DNA of 64,000 bases from Petrolisthes cinctipes (taxonomy: Eukaryota > Arthropoda > Malacostraca > Decapoda > Porcellanidae). The stretch is taken from assembly GCA_033782935.1 (NCBI GenBank), contig JAWQEG010001306.1, positions 1,674,001-1,738,000 on the forward strand, in the 5' to 3' direction. The translations under genes and the position numbers were made by a program. The notes beneath the pieces were generated by a model, which saw nothing but the letters and a program-made list of their open reading frames with translations, did no database searches and was not told the origin of the DNA. Positions 1-13,942 of this stretch are shown here, one piece after another (within the stretch, counting starts at the first letter, position 1; every line of letters starts with the position of its first letter).

Positions 1-3000
1 GAAGTGATCTGTACATGCATACTCCGTGTTAGAGTATTTTCAAAATACAGGCCAAAAACATACTGAAAATCGATCTTTTAGGTGCCCAAAAGTCGATATC
101 TGCATGCATCTTCTGTACCCGTTTATATCTCAAATTCTGGCCCTAAACACCCGAAAATTCGATATTTTGGGGTCCCAGAAGCGATCTGTACATGCCTACT
201 CCGTGTTAGAGTATTTTCAAAACTCAGGCCCAAAACATGCTGAAAATCGATATTTTAGATGCCCAAAGACAATATGTGTATGCTTTTTCTATACTCGTTT
301 ATATCTCAAATTCAGGCTCAAAACACCCGAAAATTCGATATTTTGGGGTCCCAGAAGCGATCTGTACATGCCTACTCAGTGCTAGAATTTTTTCAAAATA
401 TAGGCTCAAAACATGCTCAAAATCGATATTTTATGTGCCCAAAAGTCGATATGTGCATGCATCTTCTGTACTCGTTTATATCTCAAATTCAGGCTCAAAA
501 CACCCGAAAATTCGATATTTTGGGGTCCCAGAAGCGATCTGTACATGCCTACTCAGTGCTAGAATATTTTCAAAATATAGGCTCAAAACATGCTAAAAAT
601 CGATATTTTAGGTGAGTAAAGGCGATATCTCAAATTAAGGCCCAAAACACCCAAAAATTCGATATTTAATGGTCCCTGAAGCGATCTGTACATGCCTACT
701 TCGTGTTAGAGTATTTTCTAAATACAGGCCAAAAACATACTGAAAATCGATCTTTTAGGTGCCCAAAAGTCGATATGTGCATGCACTTTCAGTACCCGTT
801 TATATCTCAAATTCTGGCTCAAAACACCCGAAAATTCGATATTTTGGGGTCCCAGAAGCGATCTGTACATGCCTACTCCGTTTTAGAGTATTTTCAAAAT
901 ACATGCCCAAAACATGCTTAAAATCGATATTTTAGATGCCCAAAGTCAATATGTGCATGTAACTTCTGTACCCGTTTATATCTTAAATTCAGGCTCAAAA
1001 CACCCGAAAATTCAATATTTTGGGGTCCCAGAAGCAATCTGTACATGCCTACTCAGTGCTAGAATATTTTCAAAATATATGCTAAAAACATGCTAAAAAT
1101 CGATATTTTAGGTGCCAAAAAGTCGATATCTCAAATTAAGGCCCAAAACACCCGAAAATTCGATATTTTGGGGTCATAGAAGCGATCTGTACATGCCTAC
1201 TCAGTGTTAGAGTATTTTTAAAATTCAGGCCCAAAACATGCTGAAAATCAATATTTTTGGTGCCCAAAGTCAATATGTGTATGCATCTTCTATACTCGTT
1301 TATATCTCAAATTCAGGCTCTAAACACCCGAAAATTCGATATTTTAGGGTCCCAGAAGCGATCTGTACATGCCTACACAGTGCTAGAATGTTTTCAAAAT
1401 ATAGGCTCAAAACATGCTCAAAATCGATATTTTAGGTGCCAAAAAGTCGATATGTGCATGCATCTTCTGTACTCATTTAAATCTCAAATTCAGGCTCAAA
1501 ACACCCGAAAATTCGATATTTTGGGCTCCCAGAAGCGATCTGTACATGCCTACTCAGTGCTAGAATTTTTTCAAAATATAGGCTCAAAACATGCTAAAAA
1601 TATATATTTTAGGTGCGTAAAGGCGATATCTCAAATTCTGGCCAAAAACACCCGAAAATTCGATATTTTGGGGTCCCAGAAGCGATTTGTGCATACCTAC
1701 TCCGTGTTAGAGTATTTACAAAATACAGGCCCAAAACATACTAAAAATCGATGTTTTAGGTGCCGAAAAGTCGATATGTGCATGCATCTTCAGTACCCGT
1801 TTATATCTCAAATTCAGTCTCAAAACACCCGAAAATTCGATATTTTGGGGTCCCAGAAGCGATCTGAACATGCCTACACAGTGCTAGAATATTTTCAAAA
1901 TATAAGCTCAAAACATGCTAAAAATCGATATTTTAGGTGCGTAAAGGCTATATCTCAAATTCTGGCCCAAAACACCGGAAAATTCGATATTTTGGGGTCA
2001 TAGAAGCGATCTGTACATGCCTACTCAATGCTAGAATTTTTTCAAAATATAGGCTCAAAACATGCTTAAAAATCGATATTTTAGGTGCGTAAAGGCGATA
2101 TCTCAAATTCTGGCCCAAAACACCCGAAAATTCGATATTTTGGGGTCCCAGAAGCGATCTGTACATGCCTACTCCGTGTTAGAGTATTTACAAAATACAG
2201 GCCAAAAACATACTGAAAATCGATCTTTTAGGTGCCCAAAAGTCGATATGTGCATGCATCTTCTCTACCCGTTTATATCTCTAATTCTGGCCCTAAACAC
2301 CCGAAAATTCGATATTTTTGGGTCCGAAAAGCGATCTGTACATGCCTACTCAGTTCTAGAATGTCTTCAAAATATAGGCTCAAAACATGCTCAAAATCGA
2401 TATTTTAGGTGCCCAAAAGTCGATATGTGCATTCATCTTCTGTATTCGTTTATATCTCAAATTCAAGCTCAAAACACCCGAAAATTCGATATTTTGGGGT
2501 CCCAGAAGCGATCTGAACATGCCTACACAGTGCTAGAATATTTTCAAAATATAGGCTCAAAACATGCTAAAAATCGATATTTTAGGTGCGTAAAGGCTAT
2601 ATCTCAAATTCAGGCCCAAAACACCCGAAAATTCGATATTTTGGGGTCATAGAAGCGATTTGTACATGCCTACTCAGTGATAGAGTATTTTCAAAATTCA
2701 GGCCCAAAACATGCTCAAAATCAATATTTTTGGTGCCCAAAGTCAATATGTGTATGCATCTTCTATACTCGTTTATATCTCAAATTCAGGCTCTAAACAC
2801 CCGAAAATTCGATATTTTAGGGTCCCAGAAGCGATCTGTACATGCCTACTCAGTGCTAGAATGTTTTCAAAATATAGGCTCAAAACATGCTCAAAATCGA
2901 TATTTTAGGTGCCCAAAATTCAATATGTGCATGCATCTTCTGTACTAGTTTAAATCTCAAATTCAGGCTCAAAACACCCGAAAATTCGATATTTTGGGGT

Positions 3001-5480
3001 CCCAGAAGCGATCTGTACATACTCAGTGCTAGAATATTTTCAAAATATAGGCTCAAAACATGCTAAAAATATATATTTTAGGTGCGTAAAGGCGATATCT
3101 CAAATTAAGGCCCAAAACACCCGAAAATTCGATATTTAGGGGTCCCAGAAGCAATCTGTACATGCCTACTCAGTGCTAGAATATTTTCAAAATATACTCT
3201 AAAAACATGCTAAAAATCGATATTTTAGGTGCCAAAAAGTCGATATCTCAAATTCAGTCCCAAAACACCCGAAACTTCGATATTTACGGGTCCCTGAAGT
3301 GATCTGTACATGCATACTCCGTGTTAGAGTATTTTCAAAATACAGGCCAAAAACATACTGAAAATCGATCTTTTAGGTGCCCAAAAGTCGATATCTGCAT
3401 GCATCTTCTGTACCCGTTTATATCTCAAATTCTGGCCATAAACACCCGAAAATTCGATATTTTGGGGTCCCAGAAGCGATCTGTACATGCCTACTCCGTG
3501 TTAGAGTATTTTCAAAACTCAGGCCCAAAACATGCTGAAAATCGATATTTTTGGTGCCCAAAGACAATATGTGTATGCTTTTTCTATACTCGTTTATATC
3601 TCAAATTCAGGCTCAAAACACCCGAAAATTCGATATTTTGGGGTCCCAGAAGCGATCTGTACATGCCTACTCAGTGCTAGAATTTTTTCAAAATATAGGC
3701 TCAAAACATGCTCAAAATCGATATTTTATGTGCCCAAAAGTCGATATGTGCATGCATCTTCTGTACTCGTTTATATCTCAAATTCAGGCTCAAAACACCC
3801 GAAAATTCGATATTTTGGGGTCCCAGAAGCGATCTGTACATGCCTACTCAGTGCTAGAATATTTTCAAAATATAGGCTCAAAACATGCTAAAAATCGATA
3901 TTTTAGGTGAGTAAAGGCGATATCTCAAATTAAGGCCCAAAACACCCAAAAATTCGATATTTAATGGTCCCTGAAGCGATCTGTACATGCCTACTTCGTG
4001 TTAGAGTATTTTCAAAATACAGGTCAAAAACATACTGAAAATCGATCTTTTAGGTGCCCAAAAGTCGATATGTGCATGCATCTTCTGTACCCGTTTATAT
4101 CTCAAATTCTGGCCCTAAACACCCGAAAATACGATATTTTTGGGTCCCAGAAGTGATCTGTACATGCCTACTCAGTGCTAGAATGTTTTTAAAATATAGG
4201 CTCAAAACATGCTCAAAATCGATATTTTAGGTGCCCAAAAGTCGATATGTGCATGCATCTTCTGTACCCGTTTATATCTCAAATTCAGGCTCAAAACATC
4301 CGAAAATTCAACATTTTGGGGTCCCAGAAGCAATCTGTACATGCCTACTCAGTGCTAGAATATTTTCAAAATATAGGGTAAAAACATGATAAAAATAGAT
4401 ATTTTAGGTGCCAAAAAGTCGATATTTCAAATTAAGGCCCAAAACACACGAAAATTCGATATTTAGGGGTCCCAGAAGCGATCGGTACATGCCTACTCCG
4501 TGTTAGAGTATTTTCAAATTACAGGCCCATAACATGCTCAAAATCGATGTTTTAGGTGCCAAAAACTCGATATGTGCACGCACTTTCAGTACCCGTTTAT
4601 ATCTCAAATTCAGGCTCAAACCACCCGAAAATTCGATATTTAGGGGTCCCAGAAGCGATCTGTACATGCCTACACAGTGCTAGAATGTTTTCAAAATATA
4701 GGCTCAAAACATGCTCAAAATCGATATTTTAGGTGCCAAAAAGTCGATATGTGCATGCATCTTCTGTACTCATTTAAATCTCAAATTCAGGCTCAAAACA
4801 CCTGAAAATTCGATATTTTGGGCTCCCAGAAGCGATCTGTACATGCCTACTCAGTGCTAGAATTTTTTCAAAATATGGGCTCAAAACTTGCTAAAAATAT
4901 ATATTTTAGGTGCGTAAAGGCGATATCTCAAATTCTGGCCAAAAACACCCGAAAATTCGATATTTTGGGGTCCCAGAAGCGATCTGTGCATACCTACTCC
5001 GTGTTAGAGTATTTACAAAATACAGGCCCAAAACATACTAAAAATCGATGTTTTAGGTGCCGAAAAGTCGATATGTGCATGCATCTTCAGTACCCGTTTA
5101 TATCTCAAATTCAGTCTCAAAACACCCGAAAATTCGATATTTTGGGGTCCCAGAAGCGATCTGAACATGCCTACACAGTGCTAGAATATTTTCAAAATAT
5201 AGGCTCAAAACATGCTAAAAATCGATATTTTAGGTGCGTAAAGGCTATATCTCAAATTCTGGCCCAAAACACCGGAAAATTCGATATTTTGGGGTCATAG
5301 AAGCGATCTGTACATGCCTACTCAATGCTAAGAATTTTTTCAAAATATAGGCTCAAAACATGCTTAAAAATCGATATTTTAGGTGCGTAAAGGCGATATC
5401 TCAAATTCTGGCCCAAAACACCCGAAAATTCGATATTTTGGGGTCCCAGAAGCGATCTGTACATGCCTACTCCGTGTTAG
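1..5480 (+). repeat. Old tandem duplication, offset about 3295 bp
   Basis: Positions 1-660 match 3296-3955 almost base for base, including the unusual GATATCTGCATGC and GCTTTTTCTATACTCG variants. Positions about 1340-2200 match about 4635-5480 at offset 3295-3298. In between (about 700-1340 versus 4000-4635) the copies differ in monomer variants, so one copy was later overwritten or rearranged. Confidence 0.78.
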
Positions 5481-7012
5481 AGTATTTACAAAATACAGGC
5501 CCAAAACATACTAAAAATCGATGTTTTTTAGGTGCCGAAAAGTCGATATGTGCATGCATCTTCAGTACCCGTTTATATCTCAAATTCAGGCTCAAAACAC
5601 CCGAAAATTCGATATTTTGGGGTCCCAGAAGCGATCTGTACATGCCTACTCAGAGTTGGAATGTTTTCAAAATATAGGCTCAAAACATGCTCAAAATCGA
5701 TATTTTAGGTGCACAAAAGTCGATATGTGCATGCATCTTCTGTACTCGTTTATATCTCAAATTCAAGCTCAAAACACCCGAAAATTCTATATTTTGGGGT
5801 CCCAGAAGCGATCTGTACATGCCTACTCCGTGTTAGAGTATTTTCAAAATATAGGCTAAAAACATGCTAAAAATCGATATTTTAGGTGCGTAAAGGCGAT
5901 ATCTCAATATAAGGCCCAAAACACCCGAAAATTCGATATTTAGGTGTCCCAGAAGCGATCTGTACATGCCTACTTCTTGTTAGAGTATTTTCAAAATACA
6001 GGCCAAAAACATACTGAAAATCAATCTTTTAGGTGCCCAAAAGTCGATATGTGCATGCATTTTCTGTACCCGTTTATATCTCAAATTCAGGCTCAAAACA
6101 CCCGAAAATTCGATATTTTGGGGTCCAAGAAGCGATCTGTACATGCCTACTCAGAGTTGGAATGTTTTCAAAATATAGGCTCAAAACATGCTCAAAATCG
6201 ATATTTTAGGTGCACAAAAGTCGATATGTGCATGCATCTTCTGTACTCGTTTATATCTCAAATTCAAGCTCAAAACACCCGAAAATTCGATATTTTGGGA
6301 TCCCAGAAGCGATCTGTACATGCTTACTCAGTGCTAGAATATTTTCATAATATAGGCTCAAAACATTCTAAAAATCGATATTTTAGGTGCGTAAAGGAGA
6401 TATCTCAAATTTAGGCCCAAAACGCCCGAAAATTCGATATTTTGGGGTCCCAGAAGCGATCTGTACATGCCTTCTCCGTGTTAGAGTATTTTCAAAATAC
6501 AGGACCAAAACATGCTCAAAATCGATGTTTTAGGTGCCAAAAAGTCGATATGTGCATGCATCTTCAGTACCCGTTCAAATCTCAAATTCAGGCTCAAAAC
6601 ACCCGAAAATTCTATATTTTGGAGTCCCAGAAGCGATCTGTATATGCCTACTCCGTGTTAGAGTATTTTCAAAATATAGGCTAAAAACATGCTAAAAATC
6701 GATATTTTAGGTGCGTTAAGGCGATATCTCAAATTACGGCCCAAAACACCCGAAAATTCGATATTTAGGGGTCCCAGAAGCGATCTGTACATGCCTACTT
6801 CGTATTAGAGTATTTTCAAAATACAGGCCAAAAACATACTGAAAATCGATCTTTTAGGTGCCCAAAAGTCGATATGTGCATGCATCTTCTGTACTCGTTT
6901 ATATCTCAAATTCAGGCTCAAAACACCCGAAAATTCAATATTTTGGGGTCCCATTAGCAATCTGTACATGCCTACTCCGTATTAGAGTATTTTCAAAATA
7001 CATGCCCAAAAC

Positions 7013-10000
7013 ATGCTGAAAATCGATATTTTAGATGCCCAAAGTCAATATGTGCATGTATCTTCTGTACTCGTTTATATCTCAAATTCAGGCTCAAAAC
7101 ACCCGAAAATTCAATATTTTGGGGTCCCAGAAGCAATCTGTACATGCCTACTCAGTGCTAAAATATTTTCAAAATATAGGCTAAAAACATGCTAAAAATC
7201 GATATTTTAGGTGCCAAAAAGTCGATATCTCAAATTAAGGCCCAAAACAACCGAAAAATCGATATTTAGGGGTCCCAGAAGCGATCTGTACATGCCTACT
7301 CCGTTTTAGAGTATTATCAAAATACAGGCCAAAAACATACTGAAAATCGATCTTTTTGGTGCCCAAAAGTCGATATGTGCATGCATCTTCTTTACCCGTT
7401 TATATCTCAAATTCTGGACCTAAACACTCGAAAATTCGATATTTTTGGGTCCCAAAAGCGATCTGTTCATGCCTACTCAGTGCTAGAATATTTTCAAAAT
7501 ATAGGCTCAAAACATGCTAAAAATCGATATTTTAGGTGCGTAAAGGCGATATCTCAAATTCAGGCCCAAAACACCCGAAAATTCAATATTTTGGGGTCCC
7601 AGAAGCGATCTGTACATGCCTACTCAATGCTAGAATTTTTTCAAAATATAGGCTCAAAACATGCTCAAAATCGATATTTTAGGTGCGTAAAGGCGATATC
7701 TCAAATTCAGGCCCAAAACACCCGAAAATTCGATATTTTGGGGTCCCAGAAGCGATCTGTACATGCCTACTCCGTGTTAGAGTATTTACAGAATACAGGC
7801 CCAAAACATGCTAAAAATCGATGTTTTAGGTGCCGAAAAGTCGATATGTGCATGCATCTTCAGTACCCGTTTATATCTCAAATTCAGGCTCAAAACACCC
7901 GAATATTCGATAATTTGGGGTCCAAGAAGCTATCTGTACATGCCTACTCAGAGTTGGAATGTTTTCAAAATATAGGCTCAAAAAAAGCTCAAAATCGATA
8001 TTTTAGGTGCACAAAAGTCGATATGTGCATGCATCTTCTGTACTCGTTTATATCTCAAATTCAAGCTTAAAACACCCGAAAATTCGATATTTTGGAGTCC
8101 CAGAAGCGATCTGTACATGCCTACTCAGTGCTAGAATATTTTCATAATATAGGCTCAAAACATTCTAAAAATCGATATTTTAGGTGCGTAAAGGCGATAT
8201 CTCAAATTTAGGCCCAAAACACCCAAAAATTCGATATTTTGGGGTCCCAGAAGCGATCTGTACATGCCTACTCCGTGTTAGAGTATTTTCAAAGTACAGG
8301 CCCAAAACATGCTCAAAATCGATGTTTTAGATGCCAAAAAGTCGATATGTGCAGGCATCTTCAGTACCCTTTTAAATCTCAAATTCTGGCTCAAAACACC
8401 CGAAAATTCTATATTTTGGGGTCCCAGAAGCGATCTGTACATGCCTACTCCGTGTTAGAGTATTTTCAAAATATAGGCTAAAAACATGCTAAAAATCGAT
8501 ATTTTAGGTGCGTAAAGGCGATATCTCAAATTAAGGCCCAAAACACCCGAAAATTCGATATTTAGGGGTCCCAGAAGCGATCTGTACATGCCTACTTCGT
8601 GTTAGAGTATTTTCAAAATACAGGCCAAAAACATACTGAAAATCAATCTTTTAGGTGCCCAAAAGTCGATATGTGCATGCATTTTCTGTACCCGTTTATA
8701 TCTCAAATTCTGGCCCTAAACACCCGAAAATTCGATATTTTGGGGTCCCAGAAGCGATCTGTACATGCCTACTCCGTGTTAGAGTATTTTCAAAATTCAG
8801 GCCCAAAACATACTGAAAATCGATATTTTTGGTGCCCAAAGTCAATATGTGTATGCTTCTCCTATACTCGTTTATATCTCAAATTCAGGCTCAAAACACC
8901 CGAAAATTCGATATTTTGGGGTCCCAGAAGCGATCTGTACATGCCTACTCAATGCTAGAATTTTTTCAAAATATAGGCTCAAAACATGCTTAAAAATCGA
9001 TATTTTAGGTGCGTAAAGGCGATATCTCAAATTCAGGCCCAAAACACCCGAAAATTCGATATTTTGGGGTCCCAGAAGCGATCTGTACATGCCTACTCCG
9101 TGTTAGAGTATTTACAAAATACAGGCCCAAAACATGCTAAAAATCGATGTTTTAGGTGCCGAAAAGTCGATATGTGCATGCATCTTCAGTACCCGTTTAT
9201 ATCTCAAATTCAAGCTCAAAACACCCGAAAATCCGATATTTTGGGGTCCCAGAAGCGATCTGTACATGCCTACTCAGAGTTGGAATGTTTTCAAAATATA
9301 GGCTCAAAACATGCTCAAAATCGATATTTTAGGTGCACAAAAGTCGATATGTGCATGCATCTTCTGTACTCGTTTATATTTCAAATTCAAGCTCAAAAAC
9401 ACCCGAAAATTCGATATTTTGGGGTCCCAGAAGCGATCTGTACATCCTTACTCAGTGCTAGAATATTTTCATAATATAGGCTCAAAACATTCTAAAAATC
9501 GATATTTTAGGTGCGTAAAGGCGATATCTCAAATTTAGGCCCAAAACACCCGAAAATTCGTTATTTTGGGGTCCCAGAAGCGATCTGTACATGCCTACTC
9601 CGTGTTAGAGTATTTTCAAAATACAGGACCAAAACATGCTCAAAATCGATGTTTTAGGTGCCAAAAAGTCGATATGTGCATGCATCTTCAGTACCCGTTT
9701 AAATCTCAAATTCAGGCTCAAAACACCCGAAAATTCTATATTTTGGGGTCCCAGAAGCGATCTGTATATGCCTACTCCGTGTTAGAGTATTTTTGAAATA
9801 TAGGCTAAAAACATGCTAAAAATCGATATTTTAGGTGCGTAAAGGCGATATCTCAAATTAAGGCCCAAAACACCCGAAAATTCGATATTTAGGGGTCCCA
9901 GAAGCGATCTGTACATGCCTACTTCGTGTTAGAGTATTTTCAAAATACAGGTAAAAAACATACTGAAAATCGATCTTTTAGGTGCCCAAAAGTCGATATG

Positions 10001-10910
10001 TGCATGCATCTTCTGTACTCTTTTATATCTCAAATTCAGGCTCAAAACACCCGAAAATTCAATATTTTGGGGTCCCATTAGCAATCTGTACATGCCTACT
10101 CAGTGCTAGAATATTTTCAAAATATAGGCTAAAAACATGATAAAAATCGATATTTTAGGTGCCAAAAAGTCGATATCTCAAATTAAGTCCCAAAACACCC
10201 GAAAATTCGATATTTAGGGGTCCCAGAAGCGATCTGTACATGCCTACTCCGTGTTAGAGTATTTTCAAAATACAGGCCCAAAACATGCTCAAAATCGATG
10301 TTTTAGGTGCCAAAAAGTCGATATGTGCATGCACTTTCAGTACCCGTTTATATCTCAAATTCTGGCTCAAAACACCCGAAAATTCGATATTTTGGGGTCC
10401 CAGAAGCGATCTGTACATGCCTACTCCGTTTTAGAGTATTTTCAAAATACATGCCCAAAACATGCTGAAAATCGATATTTTAGATGCCCAAAGTCAATAT
10501 GTGCATGTATCTTCTGTACTCGTTTATATTTCAAATTCAGGCTCAAAACACCCGAAAATTCAATATTTTGGGGTCCCAGAAGCAATCTGTACATGCCTAC
10601 TCAGTGCTAAAATATTTTCAAAATATAGGCTAAAAACATGCTAAAAATCGATATTTTAGGTGCCAAAAAGTCGATATCTCAAATTAAGGCCCAAAACAAA
10701 CGAAAATTCGATATTTAGGGGTCCCAGAAGCGATCTGTACATGCCTACTCCGTTTTAGAGTATTATCAAAATACAGGCCAAAAACATACTGAAAACCGAT
10801 CTTTTTGGTGCCCAAAAGTCGATATGTGCATGCATCTTCTGTACCAGTTTATATATCAAATTCTGGACCTAAACACCCGAAAATTCGATATTTTTGGGTC
10901 CCAAAAGCGA
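7013..10910 (+). repeat. Left-zone duplication, offset about 3449 bp
   Basis: The stretch at 7013-7460 recurs at 10462-10910. Shared rare variants include the monomer pair with GTGCTAAAATATTTTC near 7160 and 10605, and the GGACCTAAACAC variant near 7414 and 10864. Copies differ by scattered substitutions. Confidence 0.7.
7620..9925 (+). repeat. Left-zone tandem duplication, offset about 1.33 kb
   Basis: About 7620-8600 recurs at about 8946-9925. The shared signature is the AATGCTAGAATTTTTTCAAA monomer followed by a GCCGAAAAGTCG monomer, then the TCAGAGTTGGAATGTTTTC monomer and the TTTTCATAATATAGG short monomer. Copies differ by small changes such as 7980 AAAAAAGCTC and an inserted A near 9398. 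Confidence 0.72.
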
Positions 10911-12099
10911 TCTGTACATGCCTACTCAGTGCTAGAATATTTTCAAAATATAGGCTCAAAACATGCTAAAAATCGATATTTTAGGTGCGTAAAGGCGATA
11001 TCTCAAATTCAAGCCCAAAACACCCGAAACTTCGATATTTTGGGGTCCCAGAAGCGATCTGTACATGCCTACTCCGTGTTAGAATATTTTCAAAATTCAG
11101 GCCCAAAACATGCTGAAAATCGATATTTTTGGTGCCCAAAGTCAATATGTGTATGCATCTTCTATACTCGTTTATATCTCAAATTCAGGCTCAAAACACC
11201 CGAAAATTCGATATTTTGGGGTCCCAGAAGCAATCTGTACATGCCTACTCAGTGCTAGAATATTTTCAAAATATAGGCTCAAAACATTCTAAAAATCTAT
11301 ATTTTAGGTGCGTAAAGGCGATATCTCAAATTAAGGCCCAAAACACCCGAAAATTCGATATTTAGGGGTCTCAGAAGCGATCTGTACATGCCTACTCCGT
11401 GTTGGAGTATTTTCAAAATACAGGCCAAAAACATACTGAAAATCGATCTTTTAGGTGCCCAAAAGTCGATATGTGCATGCATCTTCTGTACCCGTTTATA
11501 TCTCAAATTCTGGCCCTAAACACCCGAAAATTCGATATTTTGCGGTCCCAGAAGCGATCTGTACATGCCTACTCAGAGCTAGAATGTTTTCAAAATATAG
11601 GCTTAAAACATGCTCAAAATCGATATTTTAGGTGCCCAAAAGTCGATATGTGCATGCATCTTCTGTACTCGTTTATATCTCAAATTCAAGCTCAAAACAC
11701 CCGAAAATTCGATATTTTGGGGTCCCAGAAGCGATCTGTACATGCCTACTCAGTGCTAGAATATTTTCAAAATATAGGCTCAAAACATGCTAAAAATCGA
11801 TATTTTAGGTGCGAAAAGGCGATATCTCAAATTCAGGCCCAAAAAACCCGAAAATTCGATATTTTGGGGTCCCAGAAGCGATCTGTACATGCCTACTCCG
11901 TGTTAGAGTATTTTCAAAATACAGGCCCAAAACATGCTCAAAATCGATGTTTTAGGTGCCCAAAAAGTAGATATGTGCATGCATCTTCAGTACCCGTTTA
12001 TATCTCAGATTCAGGCTCAAAACACCCGAAAATTCGATATTTTGGGGTCCCAGAAGCGATCTGTACATGCCTACTCCGTGTTAGAGTATTTTCAAAATA

Positions 12100-13942
12100 C
12101 ATGCCCAAAACATGCTGAAAATCGATATTTTAGATGCCCAAAGTAAATATGTGCATGTATCTTCAGTACCCGTTTATATCTCAAATTCAGGCTCAAAACA
12201 CCCGAAAATTCGATATTTTTGGCTCCCAGAAGCGATCTGTACATGCCTACTCAGAGCTAGAATATTTTCAAAATATAGGCTAAAAACATGCTAAAAATCG
12301 ATATTTTATGTGCCAAAAAGTCGATATCTCAAATTCAGTCCCAAAACATCCGAAAATTCGATATTTAGGGGTCCCAGAAGGGATCTGTTCATGCCTACTC
12401 CGTGTTAGAGTATTTTCAAAATACAGGCCAAAAACATACTGAAAATCGATCTTTTAGGTGCCCAAAAGTCGATATGTGCATGCATCTTCAGTACCCGTTT
12501 TCATCTCAAATTCAGGCTCAAAACACCCGAAAATTCGATATTTTTGGGTCCCAGAAGCAATCTGAACATGCCTACTCAGTGCTAGAATATTTCCAAAATA
12601 TAGGGTAAAAACATGCTAAAAATCGATATTTTAGGTGCCAAAAAGTCGATATATCAAATTCAGTCCCAAAACACCCGAAAATTCGATATTTAGGGGTCCC
12701 AGAAGCGATCTGTACATGCCTACTCCGTGCTAGAGTATTTTCAAAATACAGGCCAAAAACATACTGAAAATCGATCATTTATGTGCCCAAAAGTCGATAT
12801 GTGCATGCATCTTCTGTACCCGTTTATATCTCAAATTCAGGCCCTAAACACCAGAAAATTCGATATTTTTGGGTCCCAGAAGCGATCTGTACATGCCTAC
12901 TCAGAGCTAGAATATTTTCAAAATATAGGCTAAAAACATGCTAAAAATCGATATTTTATGTGCCAAAAAGTCGATATCTCAAATTCAGTCCCAAAACACC
13001 CGAAAATTCGATATTTAGGGGTCCCAGAAGGGATCTGTACATGCCTACTCCGTGTTAGAGTATTTTCAAAATACAGGCCAAAAACATACTGAAAATCGAT
13101 CATTTAGGTGCCCAAAAGTCGATATGTGCATGCATTTTCAGTACCCGTTTATATCTCAAATTCAGTCCCAAAACGCCCGAAAATTCGATATTTAGGGGTC
13201 CCAGAAGGGATCTGTACATGCCTACTCCGTGTTAGAGTATTTTCAAAATACAGGCCAAAAACATACTGAAAATCGATCTTTTAGGTGCCCAAAAGTCGAT
13301 ATGTGCATGCATCTTCAGTACCCGTTTACATCTCAAATTCAGGCTCAAAACACCCGAAAATTCGATATTTTGGGGTCCCAGAAGCAATCTGTACCTGCCT
13401 ACTCCGTGTTAGAGTATTTTCAAAATACATGCCCAAAACATGCTGAAAATCGATATTTTAGATGCCCAAAGTCAATATGTGCATGTATCTTCAGTACCCG
13501 TTTATATCTCAAATTCAGGCTCAAAACACCCGAAAATTCGATATTTTTGGGTCCCAGAAGCGATCTGTACATGCCTACTCAGAGCTAGAATATTTTCAAA
13601 ATATAGGCTAAAAACATGCTAAAAATCGATATTTTATGTGCCAAAAAGTCGATATCTCAAATTCAGTCCCAAAACACCCGAAAATTCGATATTTAGGGGT
13701 CCCAGAAGGGATCTGTACATGCCTACTCCGTGTTAGAGTATTTTCAAAATACATGCCCAAAACATGCTCAAAATCGATATTTTAAGTGCCCAAAAGTCGA
13801 TATGTGCATGCATCTTCTGTACCCGTTTTTATCTCAAATTCAGGCTCAAAACACCCGAAAATTCGATATTTTTGGGTCCCAGAAGCGATCTGTACATGCC
13901 TAGTCAGAGCTAGAATATTTTCAAAATACATGCCCAAAACAT
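12100..13942 (+). repeat. Transition zone where the 325-bp dimer rhythm begins
   Basis: From here the CCAAAAAGTCG short monomer replaces the GCGTAAAGG subtype, and dimers spaced 325 bp become visible (CGTG-TTAGAG/CTAGAG landmarks at about 12402 and 12727). Extra long monomers are present, for example between 12727 and 13229. The TCAGAGCTAGAATATTTTC variant becomes frequent. No other element is present. Confidence 0.75.

Larger units (their letters stand above)
1..12100 (+). repeat. Irregular, more diverged zone of the array
   Basis: Long and short monomers are mixed without a strict 325-bp rhythm, and two short monomers can follow each other (1856-2002 and 2003-2150). Many short monomers here carry GTGCGTAAAGGCGATATC instead of GTGCCAAAAAGTCGATATC; this subtype is last seen at about 11308 and, altered, at 11811. 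By eye I counted about 29 short monomers. Indels of one to a few bases are more common than later on, for example loss of GCCT near 3020 and TTTTTT near 5523. The zone looks older or less homogenised than the rest. Confidence 0.8.

Noticed and set aside
1257..2003. 248-codon open reading frame as a possible repeat protein gene
   Set aside because: It is built only of satellite monomers. Other frames of the same DNA are also open for long stretches, frame-shifting short monomers interrupt it, and there is no unique domain, signal or gene context.
11399..12118. 239-codon open reading frame
   Set aside because: A run of in-phase satellite monomers with the same 59-residue periodicity; no evidence of coding constraint.
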